NCBI GenBank assembly: GCA_036657395.1
Contig: JAVXGM010000001.1
Location: 1 to 64,000 of the forward strand
DNA: 64,000 nt
Reading direction: 5' to 3'
Origin: JAVXGM01 sp036657395
GTDB taxonomy: Bacteria > Bacillota > Clostridia > Peptostreptococcales > Anaerovoracaceae
Shown here: in pieces, positions 8,655-16,496 of the stretch
Numbering within the stretch: the first letter of the stretch is position 1
Layout of the letters: the number at the start of each line of letters is the position of its first letter
The notes under the pieces: model-generated
Database searches by the model: none
What the model was told of the DNA's origin: nothing
What the model saw: only the letters and a program-made list of their open reading frames with translations
Translations under genes and position numbers: made by a program

Positions 8655-8749
8655 TCTTTTCACCTCCCTGTGGACTAAATGGCGCCAACTTCGTGCCGGC
8701 GCAGGGTGCAGTTTTCCTTCTTGCCCGAAATGGCAACGAAAAACAATGC
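8655..8749 (-). promoter_or_regulatory. Candidate S6:S18-binding autoregulatory leader of rpsF
   Basis: The roughly 95-base untranslated leader holds two hairpins: TTGCC/GGCAA around ATTTCG, and GCGCC/GGCGC (8682-8702) around an 11-base loop, ending 27 bases before the start codon. Leaders of rpsF that bind the S6:S18 complex are known across bacteria. Position and structure fit, but I could not match the consensus base by base, so the assignment is tentative. Confidence 0.4.
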
Positions 8750-8755
8750 CTTTCT

Positions 8756-8783
8756 ATTATACAACACTGCCCCAAAAATGCAA
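8756..8783 (-). promoter_or_regulatory. Promoter for rpsF-ssb-rpsR
   Basis: Minus-strand TTGCAT (8778-8783) and a perfect TATAAT (8756-8761) separated by 16 bases, ending about 100 bases before rpsF. Confidence 0.75.
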
Positions 8784-8792
8784 GGATTTTTA

Positions 8793-9362
8793 TTATAATG
8801 GGCTACTAAGTTGACCCACTATAGTTTCCATTAACTTATTTGTCACTTGAATATCCCATCCATAGTTGTCGTTCTTTTCAAGAATCACTGTCATCTTAGT
8901 TTTTCTAACCTTTCCATTCTGGGCTGTTTCGGCCACTTGATCTGCATATATGTCCAAACATTTTTTGTTCAGTTCTTTTTTGCTTAATTTATTTTCATAA
9001 AGGTGATCAGTCATATAGGCATATGATTTTTTCTGATAAGCATTCATCACCTTCTTGAAGCTTACATTACTCAGCTCCATTTGAATTTTGGTTTCTTTTT
9101 CGCCTTCTTCTACCTTAATTATTCGGTAAGAAAAGTTTTTCATTATATTTTTATAGATTCGATCCACGTCCTTTTGGCTCCCCTTACTGTTAATGAGGAT
9201 ATTAATATGTTCATCGTCCATATACCTATTCAGAACTTCCATATTCTTTGTTTTCAACCCTTGGAAAAATTCAGCGGTGACTTCTTCTGGTTCAGTCACT
9301 GTGCACCCGCATAAGCAGGCCAACAAGGTTATTCCTATTATTGCTGATATGATTCTTTTCAT
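8793..9362 (-). CDS. Putative lipoprotein, unknown function
   Basis: A 189-residue secreted protein. The N terminus KRIISAIIGITLLACLCGC is a lipoprotein signal with two possible lipid-accepting cysteines, C16 after LLA and C20 after LCG. The mature part (VTAEFFQGLKTKNMEVLNRYM) resembles small NTF2-like or DUF5105-type lipoproteins, but I cannot assign the family firmly. The start at 9362 is set by the signal peptide and GAGGG upstream; upstream in-frame ATGs would spoil the signal. It is divergent from the glucosaminidase gene, and both are envelope proteins. Confidence 0.75.
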   Translation of the reverse strand: MKRIISAIIGITLLACLCGCTVTEPEEVTAEFFQGLKTKNMEVLNRYMDDEHINILINSKGSQKDVDRIYKNIMKNFSYRIIKVEEGEKETKIQMELSNVSFKKVMNAYQKKSYAYMTDHLYENKLSKKELNKKCLDIYADQVAETAQNGKVRKTKMTVILEKNDNYGWDIQVTNKLMETIVGQLSSPL

Positions 9363-9388
9363 TTTCAATCCCTCAAATTTTCTCTCTT

Positions 9389-9417
9389 TTGACATTCCTC
9401 TAATAAAAAAGTAAAAT
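9389..9417 (+). promoter_or_regulatory. Promoter for the glucosaminidase gene
   Basis: TTGACA (9389-9394), 17-base spacer, TAAAAT (9412-9417), 34 bases before the ATG at 9452. The -35 is a perfect consensus. Confidence 0.65.
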
Positions 9418-9451
9418 AGTATTACATTCATGCTTATGAAAGGATATTATC

Positions 9452-10138
9452 ATGGTTAAAAAGTCTAATAAAAAATTGATTATAGCTTTGACTGCACTTA
9501 TATTCTTGTGTCTTGCCGTTCTAGCAAGTGGCCTAGGTGCCAAGTATTTTTACATTTCTGTTGCCGAAAAAGATGCTGCTACAGTAGCTAAAGTTTCTAA
9601 AACCGCAAAGCCTGTGGATCTACCCTCTGCTTTAAGGATGCATACTGCTAAAAAAGTTAGCAAAACCCAACGGCTTCCAAACTATTCAGTGGGTGATATT
9701 TCTTCTCTTGACCTTACAGAGCCCAGTGGAATCACTGCTGCGGAACTAAAGATGGTCACAAGCCAAGGCCTTGTAGGTTTGGAGCAAGCCTTCGTGGATG
9801 CAGAAAAAGCTTATGGTGTAAACTGTGTTTTTCTCATGTCTATCGCTTCTTTGGAAAGTGCCAAAGGAACTATGATGTTTCGCCCTAACAATATGTTTGG
9901 ATATGGAAAGTCCGGATTCTCCTCAAAATCTGAGGGCATACGGGTAGTCGCAAGTGGCCTTTCTAGCAGGTATCTTACTCCCGGTGGTAGCCTCTACTGT
10001 GGCCAAACAATAAAGGATGTAAATAAACGATATGCAACCAACCCGGATTGGCATGTAAAAGTCGCCAACTACATGCAAGATTACTATTCTGTAATCACTC
10101 CTGCCCACAATGAGGCTTTAAATAACATAGATGAATAA
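9452..10138 (+). CDS. Exported N-acetylglucosaminidase-family protein
   Basis: A 228-residue protein with a short positively charged N terminus and one membrane or signal segment (LIIALTALIFLCLAVLASGL). The C-terminal half is a glucosaminidase (PF01832-type) domain: VNCVFLMSIASLESAKGT carries the probable catalytic Glu of the ESxxG-like motif, followed by NNMFGYG and a YATNPDWHVKVANYM repeat typical of LytG-like enzymes. Predicted to cleave glycan strands. AAAGGA lies seven bases before the ATG. It runs against the direction of replication, unlike most neighbours. Confidence 0.85.
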   Translation: MVKKSNKKLIIALTALIFLCLAVLASGLGAKYFYISVAEKDAATVAKVSKTAKPVDLPSALRMHTAKKVSKTQRLPNYSVGDISSLDLTEPSGITAAELKMVTSQGLVGLEQAFVDAEKAYGVNCVFLMSIASLESAKGTMMFRPNNMFGYGKSGFSSKSEGIRVVASGLSSRYLTPGGSLYCGQTIKDVNKRYATNPDWHVKVANYMQDYYSVITPAHNEALNNIDE

Positions 10139-10139
10139 A

Positions 10140-11060
10140 TCATTCCCAGAGAATCTCAGGATATAGACCTTTGTCCTTCATGGATTGAAGGGCCGCCATA
10201 ACCGATGACTTGTCCTCTTTATATGTCACTCCGTACCATTTATCGTAAGTTGGCAACACCTTCACCTTAGCCTTCCCCTCTTTAACTAGCTTATCTGCTA
10301 TTGCTGGGAGAAAATATTCTGCCTTTTGTGGATTCTCTTTTAATCCATTATCCAAAAACGCCGGAAGGCCCCTTTCCATCTCATCCATCATGCTCTTTGT
10401 AAAACCCCAGAAATTCATAGAAACCATCGTGTCATTTTCTAGCCTGGTCCAAGTTTTTCCTTCATCCTCTGTAAATGCAATTCCTTTATCCCTGCGTGAA
10501 ATCTTAGTTCTTTCTGTTACCTGAGTCAAATATCCTTCCTCTGAAACCTGACAGACCCCCCTTGCCACATGACCATTCTCTGTAATTGTATTTTCTAGAG
10601 CAAAACCTACCATGGCGTAGGCATATTGTTCTTTATCTTTGTGGGTAGTTAAAAAATCATATATACTTTGAAATCCGCCTGCACCGTAGTAATCGTCTGC
10701 GTTGATTACTGCAAAAGGTCCATTAATAAGGTTTCTGCAACTGAGAACTGCATGAGCTGTCCCCCAAGGTTTTTCTCTTCCCTCTGGAACCTGATAACCT
10801 TTTGGAAGATCGTCTAGCTTTTGATAAGCGTATTCCACCGTCAAATGCTTTCCACTTCGCTGATCAATCATCTTACGAAAATCTTCTTCCATTTCTTCTT
10901 TAATTACAAAAATCACCCTTGTAAAACCTGCCATCATAGCATCGTACATAGAAAAATCTAAAATAATCTCTCCTTGATCTGTAATAGGATCTATTTGCTT
11001 TAAACCTCCATATCTTGAGCCCATTCCGGCTGCCATAATAATCAGTGTTGGTTCTTTCAT
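10140..11060 (-). CDS. Sugar-phosphate nucleotidyltransferase family protein
   Basis: A 306-residue NTP_transferase-fold protein. The N-terminal signature AAGMGSRYGGLKQ binds the nucleotide; NADDYYG near residue 120 is the usual metal-binding Asp motif. It resembles UTP-glucose-1-phosphate or mannose-1-phosphate nucleotidyltransferases, but the sugar cannot be told from sequence. Its stop is one base from the convergent glucosaminidase stop, with no terminator between them. Confidence 0.8.
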   Translation of the reverse strand: MKEPTLIIMAAGMGSRYGGLKQIDPITDQGEIILDFSMYDAMMAGFTRVIFVIKEEMEEDFRKMIDQRSGKHLTVEYAYQKLDDLPKGYQVPEGREKPWGTAHAVLSCRNLINGPFAVINADDYYGAGGFQSIYDFLTTHKDKEQYAYAMVGFALENTITENGHVARGVCQVSEEGYLTQVTERTKISRRDKGIAFTEDEGKTWTRLENDTMVSMNFWGFTKSMMDEMERGLPAFLDNGLKENPQKAEYFLPAIADKLVKEGKAKVKVLPTYDKWYGVTYKEDKSSVMAALQSMKDKGLYPEILWE

Positions 11061-11132
11061 GTTTTTCTCCTCTTTTCTTAATATAATATTGTATAATCTT
11101 ATATCAAATTTCTTTTGGATACAATCTTTTAA

Positions 11133-11141
11133 TGTTATAAT
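11133..11141 (+). promoter_or_regulatory. Extended -10 promoter for the 11.2-12.2 kb gene pair
   Basis: TGTTATAAT (extended -10) 30 bases before the start at 11171. The -35 region (TTTTGG, about 17 bases upstream) is weak, as often with extended -10 promoters. Confidence 0.55.
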
Positions 11142-11170
11142 GTAAAAGAAAAGGCTAGGAGGTGTATTTT

Positions 11171-11641
11171 ATGGGACAAAAACAATTTCCCCCCATTTTT
11201 GTTATTGGCTTTTTAGGCAGCCATAGAGTTGAAACTGCTCGCAGTCTAGCTGAGAAGCTAGACTATGAGTTTATTAACATTGACAAAAAAATAGAAAAAG
11301 AGGATGGCCGCACTATCTTACGGATTTGTATGTCCATGGGAGAACACGAATATCGAAACAAAGAATTTGAAGCTTTACAAAAATTAATAAATCAAGAAAA
11401 AATCGTGGTAGCCTGTGGCGATGGCATTATTTTTGATGAGATGAACGTGGATATTTTGAAAAATAATCAAGTGATTGTTGCTGATAAGAATTTGACTGTA
11501 GAAGAGCTTTGGCAACAGGCCATGGAGCAGGATGAATCTCCCTATGCTTTCATGCAACTATCAACACTTTCTGAACAAAAAGAAAAATTTTATGACCTTT
11601 ACCAAACTCGAATTTCATTGTACAATCAGTTCATAGACTAG
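11171..11641 (+). CDS. Shikimate-kinase-like protein with a degenerate P-loop
   Basis: A 156-residue protein with the layout of shikimate kinase: a P-loop region followed by FINIDKKIEKEDGRTI, EHEYRNKEFEAL and VACGDGIIF, which correspond to the FIDLDxxIE, GExxFRxxE and GGG segments of AroK. The P-loop reads GFLGSHRVET instead of GxxGxGK(S/T): the last Gly is His, Lys is Arg and Ser/Thr is Val. The shikimate-binding GGG is also altered. Catalysis therefore looks unlikely. I start at ATG 11171 because AGGAGGTG lies six bases upstream; the in-frame GTG at 11162 is part of that site. It is eight bases before the DUF2148 gene, so the two form an operon. Confidence 0.75.
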   Translation: MGQKQFPPIFVIGFLGSHRVETARSLAEKLDYEFINIDKKIEKEDGRTILRICMSMGEHEYRNKEFEALQKLINQEKIVVACGDGIIFDEMNVDILKNNQVIVADKNLTVEELWQQAMEQDESPYAFMQLSTLSEQKEKFYDLYQTRISLYNQFID

Positions 11642-11649
11642 GAGGAATT

Positions 11650-12198
11650 ATGATTTATAAAGATGATCAAGTAGCATTAGAAACAGCGCTTGCCGTTGCA
11701 AAATTAATGGCGGTAGCTGCAAAAACTGCACCTAAAGGTTGCGGCGAGGATAATGTTGTTTCCATAATTTTAGATGGTAGTGAGAAGGACTTACTATCCT
11801 CACACATGCGTGAAATCGCTATAGAAAGTGGTGCTGACTTCTTTACTAGAGATGCAGGAAATGTTGATAACAGTCATTGCGTATTGCTTATTGGCGTTAT
11901 GGACAACCCTTTGGCCTTAGACTCTTGCAAACTTTGTGGATTTAAGAATTGCGGAGAAGCCAAAGCTGCTGGCGCCAATTGTGCCTTTAATGTTACAGAT
12001 TTAGGCATTGCTATTGGTTCTGCTGTATCTGTTGCCGCAGACCACCGGATAGACAATCGTGTACTATTTTCTGCAGGTAAGGCTGCACTTCGTTGCAATA
12101 TATTTGACCCAAGTATAAAAATTTGTTTTGGTATTCCACTATCCACAACTTCAAAGAGTATTTTCTTTGATAGGGATCCAGGATCCGTTCTGGTTTAA
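11650..12198 (+). CDS. DUF2148 ferredoxin-domain protein
   Basis: A 182-residue cytosolic protein of the DUF2148 family. The family pattern is clear: TAPKGCGEDNV near the N terminus, then CKLCGFKNCGEAKAAGANC (about 97-115) with four cysteines able to hold an iron-sulfur cluster, then a C-terminal IKICFGIPLS segment. Such proteins are common in anaerobes and have no established reaction. Good ribosome site (TAGGAGGAATT). Paired with the degenerate shikimate-kinase-like gene and followed by a terminator. Confidence 0.9.
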   Translation: MIYKDDQVALETALAVAKLMAVAAKTAPKGCGEDNVVSIILDGSEKDLLSSHMREIAIESGADFFTRDAGNVDNSHCVLLIGVMDNPLALDSCKLCGFKNCGEAKAAGANCAFNVTDLGIAIGSAVSVAADHRIDNRVLFSAGKAALRCNIFDPSIKICFGIPLSTTSKSIFFDRDPGSVLV

Positions 12199-12212
12199 TA
12201 AAAAATTATATT

Positions 12213-12247
12213 AAAAACCCTCTTCTTTTTTATGGAAGAGGGTTTTT
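12213..12247. terminator. Bidirectional terminator
   Basis: AAAAACCCTCTTC pairs with GAAGAGGGTTTTT (13 base pairs, nine-base loop). The A-rich and T-rich flanks let it end both the plus-strand DUF2148 gene and the minus-strand PAP2 gene. Confidence 0.9.
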
Positions 12248-12252
12248 AATAT

Positions 12253-12876
12253 CTATTTTAGTTTAGTTTCTCCCTTGTTTTCAATGAGCATGATGGCTCC
12301 CATTAATGTGGCAAGTCCCAAGACCCAACCTCCAAATACGTCTGTGGGGAAATGCACTCCTAGGTAGATTCGGCTTAATCCTATGCCTATTAGTGGAACA
12401 CAAAGAACTACGGTTAATACGTTGGCCAAAGTTTTATTTACCATCTGTCTTCTTATCAAATAAATTAGCAAGCCGTATACAAGCATTGATGTAATTGCGT
12501 GTCCGCTTGTAAATGAAAATCCACTTTCTTCAATAAGATGTACGGCTTCATCTGGCCTAGGTCTTTGAAATATATATTTAATTCCTTTGTTAAATAAACT
12601 TATAAATACAGCGGCCATAGCCACTGGTATTCCGTAATTTTTTCGTGTCATTGGAATTATTAAAAGCAATAAACATATGCACACAATAAATTGCCAATTT
12701 CCTGTAAATGTGAGGGGCTTCATTATTCCAGTCGCTACATCGTTTCGGAGTGAATAAAACCATTCTCTAATAACTGTATCAAAAAATAACACATCCCTTG
12801 TAGCAACAAAGTACGCAATCACTCCAAATACTAGCATACACCCCACAATAATCATTAATCTTGTTTTTCTTGCCAT
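12253..12876 (-). CDS. PAP2-family membrane phosphatase
   Basis: A 207-residue membrane protein with about six helices and the three PAP2 motifs: KYIFQRPRP (motif 1), SGHA (motif 2) and SRIYLGVHFPTDVFGG (motif 3, catalytic His). It likely dephosphorylates phosphatidic acid, diacylglycerol pyrophosphate or undecaprenyl pyrophosphate; the substrate is not readable. The start at 12876 has GGGAGG upstream, better than the ATG at 12915. It is divergent from plsC, another lipid gene. Confidence 0.88.
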   Translation of the reverse strand: MARKTRLMIIVGCMLVFGVIAYFVATRDVLFFDTVIREWFYSLRNDVATGIMKPLTFTGNWQFIVCICLLLLIIPMTRKNYGIPVAMAAVFISLFNKGIKYIFQRPRPDEAVHLIEESGFSFTSGHAITSMLVYGLLIYLIRRQMVNKTLANVLTVVLCVPLIGIGLSRIYLGVHFPTDVFGGWVLGLATLMGAIMLIENKGETKLK

Positions 12877-12992
12877 ATTCTGTAGCCTCCCATTTTTGTT
12901 TTTCTCATTATACACTCTTTCTTAAAAAAACTCACTAAATTTTTCCTCATTAGTGTATACTAATATTACCATTTCAATTTGGAGGAAATAAT

Positions 12993-13730
12993 ATGATAAT
13001 TATACGAAATATACCTAAGGCAATAAAAATTTATGGCACTTTACATCTTTTAACCACTTATAGAAAACGTATTGAAGATGCAAAGGCGGCTAAAGATTTT
13101 GTTGAAGAACGTAAAAACATTTTGGAAGCTGAGAAAACTTGGTCTACAGCCTTACTTAAGGCTTTTGATAGTGAAATAACTCTCACTGGGAAAGAAAATC
13201 TTCCGAAAAACGGTCCAGTAGTCTTTGTTGGCAACCATCAAGGTTACGCTGATATCGTGGCATATTTCTCCGCCCTAAGCACTGTACAATTTGGCTATGT
13301 TGCTAAGGATGATTTGGGAAAGGTTCCCCTTTATGGCTCTTGGATCCGCCGAATTCGCAGTGTGCTTATTCAGCGAGGTGATCCTAAGCAGGCTCTTAGA
13401 GCCATGGAGACTGGCATTAATCTAATCAATGAAGGTTTTTCTCTCATGATTTTTCCCGAAGGCACAAGGTCTAAAGGCCCTATCATGGGTGAATTTAAGC
13501 GTGGCTCATTTAAGCTAGCTACTAAGCCTCAGGTTCCTATCATACCTGTTTCCATAGATGGAAGCTATAAGATGTATGAGGAAACTGGAATTATACAAGG
13601 AGCCGCCATTAAGATAAAAGTTCATCCACCAATTGAAACTAAAGGCCTCTCTAAGCCTGAGGAAAAAGCTTTGGCTAAGAAAGTTGAAAATATTGTAAGA
13701 TCCGGAGTAGAAGAATTACAGCAAGAATAG
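12993..13730 (+). CDS. plsC: 1-acyl-sn-glycerol-3-phosphate acyltransferase
   Basis: A 245-residue membrane-associated acyltransferase of phospholipid synthesis. NHQGYAD (near 80) is the HX4D catalytic motif, FPEGTRSKG (near 153) the substrate-binding motif, and VPIIPVSIDG the third block. Strong ribosome site (GGAGGAAATAAT before ATG). Acyl donor not predictable. Followed by a hairpin terminator. Confidence 0.92.
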   Translation: MIIIRNIPKAIKIYGTLHLLTTYRKRIEDAKAAKDFVEERKNILEAEKTWSTALLKAFDSEITLTGKENLPKNGPVVFVGNHQGYADIVAYFSALSTVQFGYVAKDDLGKVPLYGSWIRRIRSVLIQRGDPKQALRAMETGINLINEGFSLMIFPEGTRSKGPIMGEFKRGSFKLATKPQVPIIPVSIDGSYKMYEETGIIQGAAIKIKVHPPIETKGLSKPEEKALAKKVENIVRSGVEELQQE

Positions 13731-13743
13731 AACTTTATAAGTG

Positions 13744-13782
13744 AATTAGAAAAGGGGTGATAAAATCGCCCCTTTTCTAATT
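13744..13782. terminator. Probable terminator between plsC and the zinc-ribbon gene
   Basis: AATTAGAAAAGGGG pairs with CCCCTTTTCTAATT (14 base pairs, 11-base loop). Poly-T on either side is short, so efficiency is uncertain. It sits between convergent genes. Confidence 0.65.
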
Positions 13783-13841
13783 GAAATATTTGCTCCTTTT
13801 TGCCTTAAAATCGATCAAATTTTTAATTTAATTTAAAGACT

Positions 13842-14345
13842 TTATGCATCTGCCCCCCCAGGCTGACCATTGCTTGTAGCATCGTCGGCACCTGGATCTT
13901 CAGTCTCTGCCTGAGTTGGCGCCTGTGTCTGTGGTGCCTGTGTTTCCTCAGTTGGAGCTTGAGTCTGCGCCTGGGTTGTTTCTTCTGTTTGGGTTTGGGT
14001 TGTTTCTTCTGTTTTATCTTTTGATGGAACCCAAAGATAGAAATATGCAGCAATTCCTCCTGCAACTAAAATGATCGTGCTTAGAATAATAACAACGGCA
14101 ACTAGAGGTCCTCTACCCTTCTTCTTGGGTGCTGATGATCTCCTTTGGGACGATCCTTGGCGACTCTGCTTTGTTCTTTGTCTATTTGTTGGTGCTGCTT
14201 CCTGCTCATATTCATATTCGTCATCTAATTTATCGTATTCTTCCCCTCTAACCTGTTCTAGATCTAATGGGCAACCACAATGAGGGCAATCACCGGCAAA
14301 TTCTGAAACTTCTCGTCCACATTCAGGACATTTAACTAAAGCCAT
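13842..14345 (-). CDS. Zinc-ribbon membrane protein with Thr/Gln-rich external tail
   Basis: A 167-residue protein of unknown function. The N-terminal zinc ribbon has CPECG and CPHCG (residues 6-9 and 20-23), then an acidic/Tyr stretch, a basic Ser/Arg/Gln linker, one membrane helix (about 81-104), and a low-complexity Thr-Gln-Glu-Pro-Ala tail that is presumably outside. Good ribosome site (GAAGGAAGGA). The tail DNA is repetitive, which may make its length variable between strains. Confidence 0.75.
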   Translation of the reverse strand: MALVKCPECGREVSEFAGDCPHCGCPLDLEQVRGEEYDKLDDEYEYEQEAAPTNRQRTKQSRQGSSQRRSSAPKKKGRGPLVAVVIILSTIILVAGGIAAYFYLWVPSKDKTEETTQTQTEETTQAQTQAPTEETQAPQTQAPTQAETEDPGADDATSNGQPGGADA

Positions 14346-14374
14346 AATAATATTCCTTCCTTCAATTACTTAAC

Positions 14375-15355
14375 CTAAACTCCTAATCCAAAATTGTCTT
14401 TTACTCGCTTCATGGTTCTCTCTGCAATAGCGCCTGCTCTTTCTGCTCCATCTTTGAGTACATCTAAAAGCTCCTTAGAATTTCTGATTTCCTCAAACCG
14501 TTCCTTAATTGGCATCAATGCCTGAGTCATTACTTTTACCAAATCTTTCTTAAAATCTCCATATCCAACGCCTTCGTATTTCTTCTCAATATCTTCAACT
14601 TTAATTCCAGAAAAAGCACTATAAATATTTAACAAGTTGCTTATGCCTGGCTTGTTTTCCATATCAAATTTAATAATTCCCTCTGAATCTGTGGTGGCTT
14701 TCATTATAGATTTTTTTATCTTATTATCATCATCTAAAAGAGAAATTCTACTGTGAATATTCTCGGCACTTTTACTCATCTTTTTAGTTGGATCATCTAG
14801 AGCCATAATCCTAGCTCCTTCTTTTAAAAACCTTCCGTCAGGTATAGTAAAAGTTTTTTTGTACTTGTTATTAACTCTCATTGCAATATCCCTGCAAATT
14901 TCAATATGTTGCTTTTGATCATTTCCTACTGGAACAATATCTGTGTCATAAAGTAAAATATCTGCTGCCATTAACACAGGATAAGTGAAAAGTCCTGTTG
15001 GTGCAGATTCTTTTCCTCTGCTCTTATCCTTAAATTGCGTCATCCTTGATAACTCTCCAGTGTAAGAATTACAAGTAAGTACCCAGGATAATTCTGCATG
15101 TCCAGGAACATCTGACTGAACGAAAACGATTGATTTTTTCGGGTCTATTCCAATAGCTAAATAAAGAGCCGCCACATCTAAAGTGTGTTTTCTAAGCTCC
15201 TTTGGATCCTGGGGCATGGTTATAGAATGCATATCAACTATACAATAGATACATTCACTGTCATTTTGTAATTCTACAAATTGTTTAAGGGCACCTAAGT
15301 AATTGCCGATGTGTATATTTCCTGTAGGCTGTACTCCCGAAAAAACTCGCTTCAT
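14375..15355 (-). CDS. trpS: Tryptophanyl-tRNA synthetase
   Basis: A 326-residue class I aminoacyl-tRNA synthetase. GNIHIGNYLGA (residues 12-22) is the HIGH motif and KKMSKS (near 195) the KMSKS motif; length is normal for the bacterial enzyme. AGGAGGAG precedes the ATG. It is nine bases after sigB and probably read from the gyrBA-rsbW-sigB transcript or a local promoter. Confidence 0.97.
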   Translation of the reverse strand: MKRVFSGVQPTGNIHIGNYLGALKQFVELQNDSECIYCIVDMHSITMPQDPKELRKHTLDVAALYLAIGIDPKKSIVFVQSDVPGHAELSWVLTCNSYTGELSRMTQFKDKSRGKESAPTGLFTYPVLMAADILLYDTDIVPVGNDQKQHIEICRDIAMRVNNKYKKTFTIPDGRFLKEGARIMALDDPTKKMSKSAENIHSRISLLDDDNKIKKSIMKATTDSEGIIKFDMENKPGISNLLNIYSAFSGIKVEDIEKKYEGVGYGDFKKDLVKVMTQALMPIKERFEEIRNSKELLDVLKDGAERAGAIAERTMKRVKDNFGLGV

Positions 15356-15364
15356 AAACTCCTC

Positions 15365-16099
15365 CTAGCTATACGCTTCTTCTTGAAAGCGTTCCTTTAT
15401 GTTTTTTTCTGCTCTAGAAACAGTCATTTGAGAAACTCCTAGCCGCTTGGCAATCTCTGCCTGAGACTTGTCCTCAATAAATCGTTTCTTAAATATATAT
15501 TTATTTGTATCGCTTAACTCTTGTAATACTCTTTCAATAATCTCATTTTCTTCTAGGCGACCAAATCCTTTATCCTCAAAAGCTGTATATTTTTCAAATG
15601 TTGCTCCTTCCCCATCTTCTCCATTGTCCTGGAATGTCTGGTTAAGGGAGAAAGCACTATAAGCCAAGCTTCCTTCCATTGCTTGAAGAACCTCTTCTTC
15701 AGATACTTCCATATGTTTTGCTATTTCTTTAATGGTAGGTGTTCGTTGATATTTACCAAACAATTCTTCCTTAGTTGACTGTAATTTCACGGAAATTTCT
15801 TTTAATCTCCTGGGCACTTTTACACTCCATCCTTTATCTCTAAAATGTTTTTTTACTTCCCCAATAATTGTGGGCGTAGCAAAGCTGGAAAATTCAAAGC
15901 CTTTGCTGGGATCAAATCTTTCTACAGCAGAGATTAAAGCCACCGCCCCTACTTGATACAAATCATCATAGTCTATACCTTTGTTTACGTATTTTCGTAT
16001 CAAGATATCTATCATATACAAATAGGACTCCACTAATTCATTTCGTAGAGTTATATCACCTGTTTCTTTATACTTGATAAATTTTTCTTGGTTATTCAT
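15365..16099 (-). CDS. sigB: SigB-type alternative sigma factor
   Basis: A 244-residue sigma-70 factor of the SigB/SigF/SigG group. Region 2 includes YDDLYQVGAVALISAVERFD and FATPTIIGEVKKHFRDKGWSV; region 3 begins VPRRLKE; region 4 ends with SQAEIAKRLGVSQMTVSRAEKNI. RDKGWSVKVPRRLKE and the Tyr-rich SLAYSAFSLNQ stretch resemble general-stress SigB rather than SigF, which has VSRSLKE at this place. The gene overlaps its anti-sigma factor by eight bases. A gyrA-linked sigB locus is also known in Clostridioides difficile. Confidence 0.88.
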   Translation of the reverse strand: MNNQEKFIKYKETGDITLRNELVESYLYMIDILIRKYVNKGIDYDDLYQVGAVALISAVERFDPSKGFEFSSFATPTIIGEVKKHFRDKGWSVKVPRRLKEISVKLQSTKEELFGKYQRTPTIKEIAKHMEVSEEEVLQAMEGSLAYSAFSLNQTFQDNGEDGEGATFEKYTAFEDKGFGRLEENEIIERVLQELSDTNKYIFKKRFIEDKSQAEIAKRLGVSQMTVSRAEKNIKERFQEEAYS

Positions 16100-16496
16100 T
16101 TTTTTTCACCATCTGAATGCTTCGATTACCTTTTTTTTCTTTAATAACTTCCACACTATCCATAAGTGATTTTATCACATAAATAGCTAAGTTTCCTTCA
16201 TTTGGACAATCTAAGCAAGGTTTTATATGTTTTTCCAGGCCATGCTCACAAGATTTATCTGACACTGTAACAATTATTTCATCATCACCGCTTTGACATT
16301 CTACTTCATAAACATTACTAAAGCCATCAAAGCCATGGCATGTAATATTCTTACACGCCTCAGCAACAGCAATTTTTATATCATCAATGGCTTCCATACT
16401 AAAACCTGCAGTTTCACCAATTGAGCCTATTGCTAATTTGACTACTCTTACATATTCTGGTTTACCTGGTAAAGAAAATTTTAATACATCTTTCAT
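16092..16496 (-). CDS. rsbW: RsbW-like anti-sigma factor, serine kinase
   Basis: A 134-residue GHKL ATPase-fold protein predicted to hold SigB inactive and to phosphorylate an RsbV-type antagonist. The N box EACKNITCHGF keeps the catalytic Glu46 and metal-binding Asn50; the GNLAIYVIKSLMD segment corresponds to the glycine-rich lid. Unusual are six cysteines, with C83, C94 and C97 plus H85 and H90 clustered around the lid. No rsbV gene lies beside it, although RsbV-RsbW-SigB is the usual trio. The start overlaps the gyrA stop (ATGA). Confidence 0.85.
   Translation of the reverse strand: MKDVLKFSLPGKPEYVRVVKLAIGSIGETAGFSMEAIDDIKIAVAEACKNITCHGFDGFSNVYEVECQSGDDEIIVTVSDKSCEHGLEKHIKPCLDCPNEGNLAIYVIKSLMDSVEVIKEKKGNRSIQMVKKNE

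Noticed and set aside
8663..8663. GTG start of rpsF three codons upstream
   Set aside because: The GTG is part of the GGGAGGTG ribosome site; S6 proteins begin at the following ATG.
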